Source of the DNA: Rhynchopus sp. YZ270_cl-10
Lineage: Eukaryota > Euglenozoa > Diplonemea > Diplonemida > Diplonemidae
DNA: 64,000 bases
Assembly: GCA_964035575.1 (NCBI GenBank)
Contig: OZ037861.1
Span: 1,514,337-1,578,336, forward strand
Direction of reading: 5' to 3'
Every line of letters begins with the position of its first letter. Within the stretch, counting starts at the first letter, position 1. Positions 26,312-37,434 of this stretch are shown here, in pieces. Both the position numbers and the translations under genes were made by a program. The notes below the pieces were generated by a model. That model saw only the letters and a list, made by a program, of their open reading frames with translations. It was not told the DNA's origin and made no database searches.

Positions 26312-26383
26312 TGCACTTACCGGGAGTCGAACCCGGGCCGCTCGCTTGGAAGGCGAGAATACTAACCGTTATACCATAAGTGC
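26312..26383 (-). tRNA. tRNA-Gly(TCC)
   Basis: Acceptor GCACTTA/TAAGTGC, stem CTCGC/GCGAG, loop CTTCCAA, anticodon TCC. Missing from unit A. Confidence 0.95.
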
Positions 26384-26472
26384 TGTTACTTTCATGCAAA
26401 GTGTTTTCTTTGTGGGGGGCAATTTCAAAATAAAAAAAATTTGAAATTGTTCAAATTGCCCAAAAAAAGAAG

Positions 26473-26544
26473 CAACCGTGGCAGGACTCGAACCTGCAAC
26501 CGCCTGATCCGTGGTCAGGCGCTCTTCCATTGAGCCACACGGTC
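26473..26544 (-). tRNA. tRNA-Arg(ACG), intact
   Basis: Stem CCTGA/TCAGG, loop CCACGGA, anticodon ACG (read with inosine), and a C at position 33 in this alignment. Acceptor best pairs as GACCGTG/CACGGTT with a G1-U72 wobble. In unit A it is cut by the transposon. Confidence 0.9.
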
Positions 26545-26631
26545 CATGTCTTTAGGCAATAGTATTTTTTATGTGGCCTGCATATTTTTGGAGTTGGAAA
26601 AAATGAAAATGGTTGATTGTACAGCTAAAAA

Positions 26632-26703
26632 AGCGGTTACCGAGAATTGAACTCGGGTCTCCCGTGCCACAAACGGGTGTTCTAACCACTAAACCATAAC
26701 CGC
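26632..26703 (-). tRNA. tRNA-His(GTG), unit B
   Basis: Unit B copy of 1983-2054. Confidence 0.95.
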
Positions 26704-26845
26704 TTGAATACTCCCACTTATTGGGATCTCAGAAAGGGTTTTATTTCCCGGGACATTGTGAAATATTTTTCAACTATGCAACGAGCGGCAACTCGAGCAC
26801 AATTTCGACTAATATCGTAGCGTAATTGGTCTAGTGGTAGAATGG

Positions 26846-28252
26846 GGTGACCATGACTTACATGTTTTGGGATCCACTTACATGTTTTGGGAAAAACATG
26901 ACTTACATGTTTATGGTGGGAAACTTACATGTTTATGGATTTTCAGGTTGACCCACTTACAGGCCAAAAAATTTTTTCTACACAAAAAAAATTTTTCTTC
27001 AGAAAAAGCTCGTTCGAAAAAAAAATTTTTTTTTTTGCCTGTGAAAAATTTCTTATGAAGACCTCTGGCAAAATTTTTGTGTCTGTGTGCAAAGTGTTTT
27101 ACCCTTAGTCCGTGGGGAAGGATACTGATGGTGTTCACCCACATAACATAGCACACGAGCCAGCTAAGTAACTGTCCCCCGAGAACCCTATCAGCCACAC
27201 GAACCAGATAACGCAACCTAGAACCAGCAGGTTCCCGCGCACCCGCACCCACCAGCCAGCTTATTAACCCACGAACCAGATAACGTTGCCCGAACCCCGC
27301 GCACCCGCACCACCACACCAGCCGGATAACGCAACCTAGAACCAGCAGGTTCCCGCGCACCCGCACCCACCAGCCAGCTTATTAACCACACCAGCCAGAT
27401 AACGTTGCCCGAACCCCGCGCACCCGCACAACCACACGAACCAGCTAGGGACCGCAAACCCGCGCACCCGTCAACCCGCACACCCGCACAACCACACCAG
27501 CCAGATAACGCAACCTAGAACCAGCAGGTTCCCGCGCACCCGCACCCACCAGCCAGCTTATTAACCCACGAACCAGATAACGTTGCCCGAACCCCGCGCA
27601 CCCGCACTACCACACCAGCCAGATAACGCAACCTCGAACCCGCAAACCCGCGCACCCGCAAACCCGCAAACCCGCACAACCACCAGTCAGATAACGTAAC
27701 CTAGAACCAGATAACGTTGCCCGAACCCCGCACACCCGCACAACCACACCAGCCAGATAACGCAACCTCGAACCCGCAAACCTGCGCACCCGCAAACCCG
27801 CAAACCCGCACAACCACCAGTCAGATAACGTAACCTAGAACCCGCATTTGGTCAGGACCTCTTCAGAAAAACTGTGTGAGAAGTATGAGACAGTGTAGCC
27901 GAGTGGTTACCACGCAGGTAAAATTTTTCTTATGGTAGCGGGTTCAACCCCCGAGACAAGTCAGTTTTTGGCTAAGTGGCAGAAATATGTTCCCGACCCG
28001 GGTATTGAATGTCGACCTGACCTCAAAAAAAAACTGACTTACATGTTTATGAAAAACATGACTTACATGGTTATGAACCGGCAAAAATCTCAACATGACT
28101 TACATGGTTATGAAAAACATGACTTACATGTTTATTTGTACACAAAAATCCCCGGCTTAATAAACATGTAAGTCATGTTTTTCATAAACATGTAAGTCAG
28201 TTTTTTCCATAAACATGTAAGTTTTCCCATAACCATGTAAGTCAGTATGGCC
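26846..28252 (+). mobile_element. tRNA-invading DNA transposon in tRNA-Gly(GCC), unit B
   Basis: 1,407 bp, 8-bp target duplication. TIRs GGTGACCATGACTTACATG and (inverted) GGCCATACTGACTTACATG. Next to the left end are four direct copies of ACTTACATGTTT; the right end has direct and inverted copies, which look like transposase-binding repeats. The middle (about 27180-27840) is a minisatellite of blocks such as CCAGATAACGTTGCCCGAAC and AACCCGCGCACCCGC. No transposase, so it must be moved in trans. 8-bp duplications fit hAT, P or Merlin-like families; the GG terminus is Merlin-like, but the family is unproven. Confidence 0.95.
27889..27960 (+). other. tRNA-like promoter segment in transposon
   Basis: Same segment as 754-825: TAGCCGAGTGGTTACC (box A-like) and CGGGTTCAACCC (box B-like). 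Confidence 0.65.
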
Positions 28253-28518
28253 TAGAATGGCCCCCCGCCACGGGGTCGGCCCGGGTTCGATTCCCGGATT
28301 ACGCACTCTCTTTTTGCGATTGGAAAAAGCAAAACAATATGGTTTCGGACAGTTTCAGGTCGGTCACAAACTCGTTCAAAACGAAAAAGTGGAAATGATA
28401 TGTACTCTTTCTTGTGTAAGGATTCTTAGTGGAGAAAGAATTTTTTTGTCTGATGCGGGTTTTTGCTCGACATAGTAAGTCAGTTCAGTCACAACTTCCG
28501 TCACAATCGAAAAAAAAT

Positions 28519-28832
28519 TTGACTCACATGTTTATAAACCCATACTGACTTACATGTTTATTTGTTCACAAAAATCCCAGTTCATAAACATGTAAGTCAG
28601 TATGGCCGCTCTGGTGGCCACATGTTTTTGGGTTAACTTACGTGTTTATGAAAAACCTGACTTACATGTTTATTTGTTCACAAAATTCCCTGGGTTAATA
28701 ACCATGTAAGTCAGGTTTTTCATAACCATGTAAGTCAGGTTGGGACTACGACATGTTCATAAACCCAACCTGACTTACATGTTTATTTCTTCACAAAATT
28801 CCCAGTAAATAAACATGTAAGTCAGTATGGCC
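28519..28832. repeat. Fold-back repeat cluster, unit B
   Basis: Unit B copy of 2455-2768. Confidence 0.7.
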
Positions 28833-28874
28833 GGTGCGCTGGTCAGAGGTAATATGATCATCAGGTTTGCGGGC

Positions 28875-29004
28875 CGACCCCCCTGTGCGCCCGATTAGGG
28901 ACCCCCCTGTGCGCCCGATTAGGAATCCCCCTGTGCGCCCGATTAGGGACCCCCTGTGCGCCCGATTAGCCTACCCCCCTGTGCGCCCGATTAGGAATCC
29001 CCCT
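28875..29004 (+). repeat. Tandem ~21-22-bp repeat, unit B
   Basis: Unit B copy of 2811-2940; the spacer to 29481 is as in unit A. Confidence 0.85.
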
Positions 29005-29481
29005 AGTCACTGTGACCAGGTGCCCCTACTAATATGCCTTACCAATATGGCCTGGGCTGTGGTATGTCGGGTGTACTACATGCTGGGACCTAAAGAGGAA
29101 CCACATGCTGGAACACGGCTTTAAGCCCCCACCCATTTCAGCTGTGGTTCCTACTGTGCCCAGTCACTGTGACCAGGTGCCTGGTCAGATCTGACCAGGT
29201 ACCCTTACTAATATGCCTGACCAATATGGCCAGGGGTGGTATGTCGGGTGCACAAGGGAGTTTCACGATGGGTTATCTTATGCACAGGTACAGTGGATGT
29301 AGAAAACCCACAAACCCATTGTGTGTGGGTTTTCTGGCATAGGACTGTATGGAAAGTGCACGGGTCCACCACAGTACAACCAGTCATGCACCAAGGGACA
29401 CTGGCTGTTTTATCACTTTTTGAACTTTTTTAGACACTGCCAAACCTTCTCCATAATCTGAGATCTTGGGAAACAAGATAA

Positions 29482-29553
29482 GCTCGCGTGGCGCAATGGA
29501 AGCGCGTCGGTTCCCGACGCCGGAGGTTGCGGGTTCGATCCCCGCCGCGAGTA
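29482..29553 (+). tRNA. tRNA-Arg(CCG), unit B
   Basis: Copy of 3418-3489, C33. Confidence 0.8.
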
Positions 29554-29690
29554 CTTTTTATTCATTCCAAAATATTTTTAGATTTCCTTCTTCTCAGAGA
29601 TTTCTTGTCACAAAACTTTGCCAAATTGAAAATTCAGAAATGCGAAAATATCAAAAAACAGCTCCGAAATTTGAAAGCAATCAAAAAGGA

Positions 29691-29762
29691 TTCCCCCTCC
29701 GGGGTTTGAACCCGGGTCGCCTGGGTGAAAGCCAGGTATACTAACCACTGTACTAAAGGGGA
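29691..29762 (-). tRNA. tRNA-Glu(TTC), unit B
   Basis: Copy of 3627-3698. Confidence 0.95.
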
Positions 29763-29865
29763 GGTGATACTTAGGCACAATCCAAAAAGGGTACTTTTGT
29801 GCAAGCTACACGGAGTTTCAAACGAAAAAAAAAAAAAAATGAAAAATGAAAATCCAAAAAGACAA

Positions 29866-29937
29866 GGGCTCGGCGGGGAATTGAACCCCGGACCTCTCGC
29901 ACCCTAAGCGAGAATCATGCCACTAGACCACCGAGCC
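29866..29937 (-). tRNA. tRNA-Pro(AGG), unit B
   Basis: Copy of 3802-3873. Confidence 0.95.
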
Positions 29938-30051
29938 ACGAATTCTCTCGCATTCTCTTCGTAACGCGGCCATATGTTTCCATCATTCCTTGTGTGTGTT
30001 TTCGTTTTGAATAAGGTCCCCATGTAAATGCTGTCTTCGCTAACAATCAGA

Positions 30052-30124
30052 TCCTCCTTGGCGCAGTCGGTAGCGCGTCAGGCTGTTAACCTGCAGGTCG
30101 TTGGTTCGAACCCAACAGGAGGAG
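30052..30124 (+). tRNA. tRNA-Asn(GTT), unit B second gene
   Basis: Copy of 3988-4060. Confidence 0.95.
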
Positions 30125-30378
30125 ATTTTTCATTTTTTTGAGTTTTTGACTCTATTTTTTAATTTTGAGCTAAAAATCAACGTTGTGTGTCATCTTGATG
30201 TTGAAACTATTTTTCAGGATTTCCAAGGTTGTCTCATCAAAAAAACCAAACATCTTGAATGCTGTCCTAACTTGGAGATTCGTTACCTGAAGATAAAACA
30301 GATTTTGTCAGGTTTTTTTTGAGTTTGAAAAAGTTCAGAAAAGAATGAAAAAAGGGATCAATGCAGTGTATAAAAAAA

Positions 30379-30460
30379 CGCGAACGGCAAGGTTCGAACT
30401 TGCGCATGCAGAGCACACTCGCTTAGCAGGCGAGCCCCGTAACCACTTGGGTACGTCCGC
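30379..30460 (-). tRNA. tRNA-Ser(GCT), unit B
   Basis: Copy of 4315-4396. Confidence 0.95.
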
Positions 30461-30677
30461 TTAATTACCTGTCAGTACTTAGGACGAAGCTTGTACTTTG
30501 TTTAATGACACGTTAGTGATCACTGTGGTCACGAAAAATCATCGCAATTGTGACCACCAAAAAAAATTTTTTGGGCACGATTTCGCACGCTGGTGAGCTC
30601 ATTGCACAACGACCGACACACCATGTTTTCCAACAAATAAAAAAAATTCAGAAAAATTCAGGTATCAATACAAAAAG

Positions 30678-30750
30678 CACCTCCCGCGGGGCTCGAACCC
30701 GCGACCACAAGGTTAAGGGCCTTGCGCTCTACCGACTGAGCTAGGGAGGC
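30678..30750 (-). tRNA. tRNA-Lys(CTT), unit B
   Basis: Copy of 4614-4686, C33. Confidence 0.93.
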
Positions 30751-30852
30751 TCATATTAACTTAAATCAAAGAATCAACGTGGGGTACTTGTGTGTACCTG
30801 CAACCACCAAATTTTCCATCGTTGTTGTGTGAACAAAAGGATCCGGATTATC

Positions 30853-30924
30853 TCTCCTATGGTGTAGTGGTTAGCACCCTGGACTTTGAATCCAGTAGCC
30901 GCGGTTCAAACCCGCGTGGGAGAA
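30853..30924 (+). tRNA. tRNA-Gln(TTG), unit B
   Basis: Copy of 4789-4860. Confidence 0.95.
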
Positions 30925-31039
30925 CTTTTCTTTTTCCAAGTGTTTTCAACATTTTTTGGAGCTTTGTCACACACATCTTCAATCTTTGCATTTGATGGCA
31001 AAAGCATAAATCACAGAAATCAAACGAAAAGGTAAAGAA

Positions 31040-31121
31040 CGCTGACGGCAGGGTTCGAACCTGCGCGGGCAGAGCCCAGTGGATTTCAAGTCCACCTCCG
31101 TAACCACTTGGATACGTCAGC
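31040..31121 (-). tRNA. tRNA-Ser(TGA), unit B
   Basis: Copy of 4976-5057. Confidence 0.95.
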
Positions 31122-31197
31122 ATAGTTGAGGAAGCACAACGCCCCAGATCCTGAAAATGAGCACAAAAAAGAGAATCCAATCAATCCAAAAAGTAGG

Positions 31198-31269
31198 CAC
31201 CCGCCGTGGGGATCGAACCCACGACCATTGGATTAAAAGTCCAACGCTCTACCGCTGAGCTAGGCGGGC
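31198..31269 (-). tRNA. tRNA-Lys(TTT), unit B
   Basis: Copy of 5134-5205. Confidence 0.95.
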
Positions 31270-31382
31270 ATTCGTTTTAAAGGAAAGAGTCAATTTCAAG
31301 GCTTGTTGCGTTCTTGAAAAAAATTTACAAAAAGACGAACAGAATGTGCCCCAAGTACGTCTCCTTGAGGGACATTTATCAG

Positions 31383-31454
31383 GGGCGTTTAGCTCAGTGG
31401 TAGAGCGCCCGTTCTGCATACGGGAGGCCGAGGGTTCGAACCCCTCAATGTCCA
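31383..31454 (+). tRNA. tRNA-Ala(TGC), unit B
   Basis: Copy of 5319-5390, C33. Confidence 0.95.
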
Positions 31455-31543
31455 TTTTTTTGCCATATTTTGTTGATTATTTTTTGGTTGGGCCAGTCAA
31501 ATACACAAAAATATGAACTGACATCATTGTGCAGTGCCTGCGA

Positions 31544-32174
31544 TGAGGATGTGTGTGATGGTCCAATTGGCGAGTCTGACCTTATAATGCGTTCAGGAAC
31601 ATCCAAATGACCCATTTTCCCAACGTTTTCACATTTTTGAGCATTTTGCTATTACGCAATAGTGGTACAATAGGCATTTTACTGGGTCATTTTAACCAAC
31701 TCTATCAGGACACTTCTGATGCTCCAATTGGCGATTCTGACCTCATAATGGCTTCATGAGCAGCCGAATAACCCGATTTCCCAATATTTTCACATTTTTG
31801 AACATTTTGCCATTCGTGGAATGGTGGCACAAAAGTCATTTTAGTGGGTCATTTTCGCCAACTCGATCAGGGCACTTCTGGTGCTCCAATTTGCGGTTCT
31901 GACCTCATAATGGATTCAAGAGCACCCAAATAACCCATTTTCCCAACGTTTTCACATTTTAGACTATTTTTGCTATTGCGGAATGGCAGTACAATAGGCA
32001 GTTTACTGGGTCATTTTCGCCAACTCGATCAGGATACTTCTGATGCTCTAATCACATCGTTTAACCTCATAATGCATTCAGGAGCACTCAAATAACCCAT
32101 TTTCCCAATGTTTTCGCATTTTTGACCACTTTGCTGTTGCAGAGTATCAGTAAGATGAGGTCATGCAAATACAG
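31544..32174 (+). repeat. ~162-bp spacer repeat array, unit B
   Basis: Copy of 5480-6110. Confidence 0.85.
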
Positions 32175-32239
32175 TTTTGTGCACAATAGAAAAAAATAGT
32201 GTGTACCCCAGCTTGGCGATTCCTTTCGTCATTATTGTC

Positions 32240-32312
32240 GGTCGTGTAGCTCAGTCGGTAGAGCATTGGTCTAATAAGCCAACGGTCCCAGGTTCGAGCC
32301 CTGTCACGACCA
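32240..32312 (+). tRNA. tRNA-Ile(AAT), unit B
   Basis: Copy of 6176-6248. Confidence 0.95.
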
Positions 32313-32390
32313 ATACTTTTTCTACTACTTTGACTTCATTCACTTCAAAAAATGTTGGCCGTGTAAAAAATATGCATACCCTAAAACAAG

Positions 32391-32397
32391 GCCTCTT

Positions 32398-32446
<49 letters not shown>

Positions 32447-32463
32447 AATCCCAGGTGGAGGCA
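32391..32463 (+). tRNA. tRNA-Phe(GAA), unit B
   Basis: Copy of 6327-6399; the following spacer (to 33120) matches 6400-7056. Confidence 0.93.
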
Positions 32464-33120
32464 CTTCTCTTTTTTTTCCCCTCAGCTCTAATAACAATTT
32501 TCAAGGTGCGCTGTGTTACCACATTGAAAAAGTGCGCTGTGCTACTACATTGGAAAAGTGCGCTGTGCTACTACATCCCAATTTTTTGGACGAAATTTTT
32601 TTGGTATGTCGGGCACACAGCGCAGACCCCGATATGGGCGCACAGAACCCCCCCCATTGTGGGCGCACAGAACAGGCCCTCCGTTGTGGGCGCACAGCTC
32701 ACTGTGTGCTGTGCAAGTTTCAGCATATGGCTTCTGGCAACAAAAACTTAAAAAAAATTTTGGCCGAAAATTATTTTTTGGCCTGCAATCAGGTTGAGCT
32801 GAGATGCTATGTAACATGTAAGTCAGTCAGTCTGTTTCATGTTCCCACTGATCAAAGTTCGTTCGAGATGGAAAGGACTGAAAAGGAAGCACATGTGGAA
32901 ATGTTAAGGAATCCCCACCCATTTCCGCATGTGCTTCCGGCAACAAAAACTGATTGCTCCGGGATTTGATTTTGGTACCATTTTTCACCAAATCCAAAAA
33001 AATTGGCAGAGTAGCACAGCCGCAAACGTTAGCATTATGACACGTGTTTGCGGATGTGCTCTCACCCCCAAAAAAAATGGGCAATACAAGGCCAAAAAAC
33101 AAACACACAAAAAGAAGTGT

Positions 33121-33192
33121 ACACCTATCCGGGTTTGAACCGGAGACCTCCTCGGTGTTAACGAGGCGTCATAACCAACTAGACCATAGGTG
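33121..33192 (-). tRNA. tRNA-Val(AAC), unit B
   Basis: Copy of 7057-7128. Confidence 0.92.
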
Positions 33193-33314
33193 CTGACATT
33201 TATATGGTTCGTAGAAACGAGATGGTGTGTGCATTCACCACCCAAAACCCAAAACTGTGTCAAAATAAAAAAAATTTTGGACAGAAGAAAATGGGAATAT
33301 GGGTACAAAACGAA

Positions 33315-33386
33315 GGCTTAGTGGTCTAGTGGCATGATTCTCGCTTTGGGTGCGAGAGGTCCAGGGTTCGATTCCCTGCTGAGCCC
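33315..33386 (+). tRNA. tRNA-Pro(TGG), unit B
   Basis: Copy of 7251-7322. Confidence 0.95.
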
Positions 33387-33493
33387 CTCTTTTTTTCGAG
33401 ATTTTGTGTCACAAATTTTTTGTCAGAAAAAACAAATTGTGAAAAAACTGATTCCTTGAAAAATTGATTCTGGACAACAGAAGGAAAAAAGTG

Positions 33494-33575
33494 TGACAGG
33501 AGTGGGGTTTGAACCCACGCCTCCGAAGAGAAAGGAACTTGAGTCCTCCGCCTTAGACCTCTCGGCCATCCTGCC
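33494..33575 (-). tRNA. tRNA-Leu(CAA), unit B
   Basis: Copy of 7430-7511. Confidence 0.93.
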
Positions 33576-33677
33576 TTGCCAACAGATTTATATTAGAAAT
33601 GAAATGAGAACGGTGAGAAAGGACAACCAAAACGGAGCAAAAGGAAAAACAGAAGAAAACACAACACATAAAAAGAG

Positions 33678-35065
33678 TTCCCCGGCCGGGAATTGAACCC
33701 GGGTCTTCCGCGTGACAGGCGGAAATACTGGGTGACCATGACTTACATGTTTTGGGATCCACTTACATGTTTTGGGAAAAACATGACTTACATGTTTATG
33801 GTGGGAAACTTACATGTTTATGGATTTTCAGGTTGACCCACTTACAGGCCAAAAAAATTTTTTCTACACAAAAAAAAATTTTCTTCAGAAAAAGCTCGTT
33901 CGAAAAAAAAAAATTTTTTTTTGCCTGTGAAAAATTTCTTATGAAGACCTCTGGCAAAATTTTTGTGTCCATGTACAAAGTGTTTTTTACCCTTAGTACA
34001 TGGGGAAGTATACTGGTGGTGTTCACCCACATAACATAGCACACGAGCAAGCTAAGTAACTGACCCCCGAGAACCATATCAGCCACACGAACCAGATAAC
34101 GCAACCTAGAGCCAGATAACGCTGACCGAACCCCGCGCACCCGCACAACCACACCAGCCAGATAACGTTACCCGAACCCCGCACACCCGCACCACCACAC
34201 CAGCCAGATAACGTGCCCGAACCCCGCACACCCGCACAACCACACCAGCCAGATAACGTTGCCCGAACCCCGCGCACCCGCGCAACCACACGAACCAGCT
34301 AGGGACCGCAAACCCGCGCACCCGTCAACCCGCAAACCCGCACAACCACCAGCCAGATAACGCAACCTAGAACCAGCTAGTTCCCGCGCACCCGCACCCA
34401 CCAGCCAGCTTATTAACCACACGAACCAGATAACGTTGTCCGAACCCCGCGCACCCGCACAACCACACCAGCCAGATAGCGCAACCTAGAACCCGCAAAC
34501 CCGCGCACCCGCAAACCCGCAAACCCGCACAACCACCAGCTAGATAACGTAACCTAGAGCCAGATAACATTACCCGAACCCCGCACACCCGCACAACCAC
34601 ACCAGTCAGGTAACGTAACCTAGAACCCGCATTTGGTCAGGACCTCTTCAGAAAAACTGCGTGGAGAAGTATGAGACAGTGTAGCCGAGTGGTTACCACG
34701 CAGGTATAACTTTTCTTATGGTCGCGGGTTCAACCCCCGAGACAAGTCAGTTTTTGGCTAAGTGGCAGAAATATGTTCCCGACCCGGGTATTGAATCTCG
34801 ACCTGACCTCAAAAAAAAACTGACTTACATGTTTATGAAAAACATGACTTACATGGTTATGAACCGGCAAAAATCTCAACATGACTTACATGGTTATGAA
34901 AAACATGACTTACATGTTTATTTGTACACAAAAATCCCCGGCTTAATAAACATGTAAGTCATGTTTTTCATAAACATGTAAGTCAGTTTTTTCCATAAAC
35001 ATGTAAGTTTTCCCATAACCATGTAAGTCAGTATGGCCAAATACTGACCTCTATACTACCGAGGA
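33678..35065 (-). pseudogene. tRNA-Asp(GTC) split by transposon
   Basis: Parts 33678-33730 and 35039-35065 flank the element with AAATACTG duplicated (33723-33730, 35039-35046). Unit A has the unbroken gene at 7614-7685. Confidence 0.97.
33731..35038 (+). mobile_element. tRNA-invading DNA transposon in tRNA-Asp, shorter variant
   Basis: 1,308 bp, same ends as the 1,407-bp copies, but with a differently arranged minisatellite and scattered substitutions (e.g. TCCATGTACAAAGTG for TCTGTGTGCAAAGTG). An independent insertion of a diverged family member. Its tRNA-like segment is 34673-34746. Confidence 0.95.
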
Positions 35066-35153
35066 TACAATGAAGCCTGTTTTTAAAATGAATGCGTCCA
35101 GAGAAAGTCTTCAATCACACCGAATCTGAAAAATAAAAAACAAAGAAAAGAAT

Positions 35154-35226
35154 TACCCCATGTGGGACTCGAACCCACAACCTTTGGATTAGAAGTCCAA
35201 CGCGCTATCCATTGCGCCAATGGGGC
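35154..35226 (-). tRNA. tRNA-Arg(TCT), unit B
   Basis: Copy of 7774-7846. Confidence 0.95.
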
Positions 35227-35317
35227 TTGTTTCATATTCTTTTCTTGTTTTAAGGAAGTGTCCCTTCACAGTCAACACCACCTGTAAAAATTGTGAAGGA
35301 AATTCAAAAATGAAAAG

Positions 35318-35390
35318 TACAACTAGCTGGGATTGAACCAGCGATCTTCCGCGTGTAAGGCGGACGTCCTAACCACTAGACGATAGCTGC
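35318..35390 (-). tRNA. tRNA-Val(TAC), unit B
   Basis: Copy of 7938-8010. Confidence 0.95.
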
Positions 35391-35491
35391 CCAAACTTAG
35401 TGAGATGTTGGCAAGGGTCTGACCAACTTTTTTTTTGGTGTGCAAAAAATTTTTTTCAGGTCAAAAAAATGGGTTCATCAAAAAGGTTATC

Positions 35492-35564
35492 TAGCAGAGA
35501 TAGGTTTCGATCCTATGACCTGTGGGTTATGAGCCCACCGCGCTGACCACTGCGCCACTCTGCT
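35492..35564 (-). tRNA. Initiator tRNA-Met(CAT), unit B
   Basis: Copy of 8112-8184. Confidence 0.95.
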
Positions 35565-35614
35565 TCTAATTACTTCCAACGATGTTTTCTACATGCCCAG
35601 CTTAAAAAAGCCTG

Positions 35615-37100
35615 TGCGACCGCCGGGAATCGAACCCGGGTCGAACCCTTGGGAGGGGTCCATCATGGTGACCATGACTTACATGTTTTGGGATCCACTT
35701 ACATGTTTTGGGAAAAACATGACTTACATGTTTATGGTGGGAAACTTACATGTTTATGGATTTTCAGGTTGACCCACTTACAGGCCAAAAAATTTTTTCT
35801 ACACAAAAAAAATTTTTCTTCAGAAAAAGCTCGTTCGAAAAAAAAATTTTTTTTTTTGCCTGTGAAAAATTTCTTATGAAGACCTCTGGCAAAATTTTTG
35901 TGTCTGTGTGCAAAGTGTTTTACCCTTAGTCCGTGGGGAAGGATACTGATGGTGTTCACCCACATAACATAGCACACGAGCCAGCTAAGTAACTGTCCCC
36001 CGAGAACCCTATCAGCCACACGAACCAGATAACGCAACCTAGAACCAGCAGGTTCCCGCGCACCCGCACCCACCAGCCAGCTTATTAACCCACGAACCAG
36101 ATAACGTTGCCCGAACCCCGCGCACCCGCACCACCACACCAGCCGGATAACGCAACCTAGAACCAGCAGGTTCCCGCGCACCCGCACCCACCAGCCAGCT
36201 TATTAACCACACCAGCCAGATAACGTTGCCCGAACCCCGCGCACCCGCACAACCACACGAACCAGCTAGGGACCGCAAACCCGCGCACCCGTCAACCCGC
36301 ACACCCGCACAACCACACCAGCCAGATAACGCAACCTAGAACCAGCAGGTTCCCGCGCACCCGCACCCACCAGCCAGCTTATTAACCCACGAACCAGATA
36401 ACGTTGCCCGAACCCCGCGCACCCGCACTACCACACCAGCCAGATAACGCAACCTCGAACCCGCAAACCCGCGCACCCGCAAACCCGCAAACCCGCACAA
36501 CCACCAGTCAGATAACGTAACCTAGAACCAGATAACGTTGCCCGAACCCCGCACACCCGCACAACCACACCAGCCAGATAACGCAACCTCGAACCCGCAA
36601 ACCTGCGCACCCGCAAACCCGCAAACCCGCACAACCACCAGTCAGATAACGTAACCTAGAACCCGCATTTGGTCAGGACCTCTTCAGAAAAACTGTGTGA
36701 GAAGTATGAGACAGTGTAGCCGAGTGGTTACCACGCAGGTAAAATTTTTCTTATGGTAGCGGGTTCAACCCCCGAGACAAGTCAGTTTTTGGCTAAGTGG
36801 CAGAAATATGTTCCCGACCCGGGTATTGAATGTCGACCTGACCTCAAAAAAAAACTGACTTACATGTTTATGAAAAACATGACTTACATGGTTATGAACC
36901 GGCAAAAATCTCAACATGACTTACATGGTTATGAAAAACATGACTTACATGTTTATTTGTACACAAAAATCCCCGGCTTAATAAACATGTAAGTCATGTT
37001 TTTCATAAACATGTAAGTCAGTTTTTTCCATAAACATGTAAGTTTTCCCATAACCATGTAAGTCAGTATGGCCTCCATCATGCCACTAGACCACGGTCGC
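35615..37100 (-). pseudogene. tRNA-Gly(CCC) split by transposon
   Basis: Parts 35615-35666 and 37074-37100 flank the element; TCCATCAT is duplicated (35659-35666, 37074-37081). Intact in unit A at 8235-8305. Confidence 0.97.
35667..37073 (+). mobile_element. tRNA-invading DNA transposon in tRNA-Gly(CCC)
   Basis: 1,407 bp, reads the same as 26846-28252 where compared. tRNA-like segment at 36710-36781. Confidence 0.95.
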
Positions 37101-37126
37101 CTTATCAAGGGATAAAAGGGCTCGAC

Positions 37127-37199
37127 GCTCTCGTGGCCTAGTGGTTAAGGCACAGGTCTTATGAGCCTGGGATCGCGGGTTCAAACCCCGCCGGGAGCA
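37127..37199 (+). tRNA. tRNA-Ile(TAT), unit B
   Basis: Copy of 8332-8404. Confidence 0.93.
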
Positions 37200-37279
37200 A
37201 AGCCTTTTTTTGTTCTGTGATTCATGTTCATTCCTCCTGTTCTTTCGATGACTCCTCCAGAAGTTGCAAAGGAACAGTA

Positions 37280-37361
37280 GCGGACGTATCCAAGTGGTTA
37301 CGGAGGTGCACTCGAAATGCATTGGGCTCTGCCCGCGCAGGTTCAAATCCTGCCGTCCGCG
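37280..37361 (+). tRNA. tRNA-Ser(CGA), unit B
   Basis: Copy of 8485-8566. Confidence 0.95.
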
Positions 37362-37434
37362 TTATTGCCTTTTTGCTGTGCAGGGGGAACCCTGTACATT
37401 CCACACATGGTGTTTTTTTTACTGGGGAGTAAGT

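Larger units (their letters stand above)
26820..28305 (+). pseudogene. tRNA-Gly(GCC) split by transposon
   Basis: 5' part 26820-26845 and 3' part 28253-28305 flank the element; TAGAATGG is duplicated (26838-26845 and 28253-28260). Apart from the element and the duplication it equals the intact gene at 2171-2241. Confidence 0.97.

Noticed and set aside
27889-27960. Functional tRNA gene inside the transposon
   Set aside because: No acceptor stem can pair and the anticodon arm is not 5+7+5; only the promoter boxes are tRNA-like.
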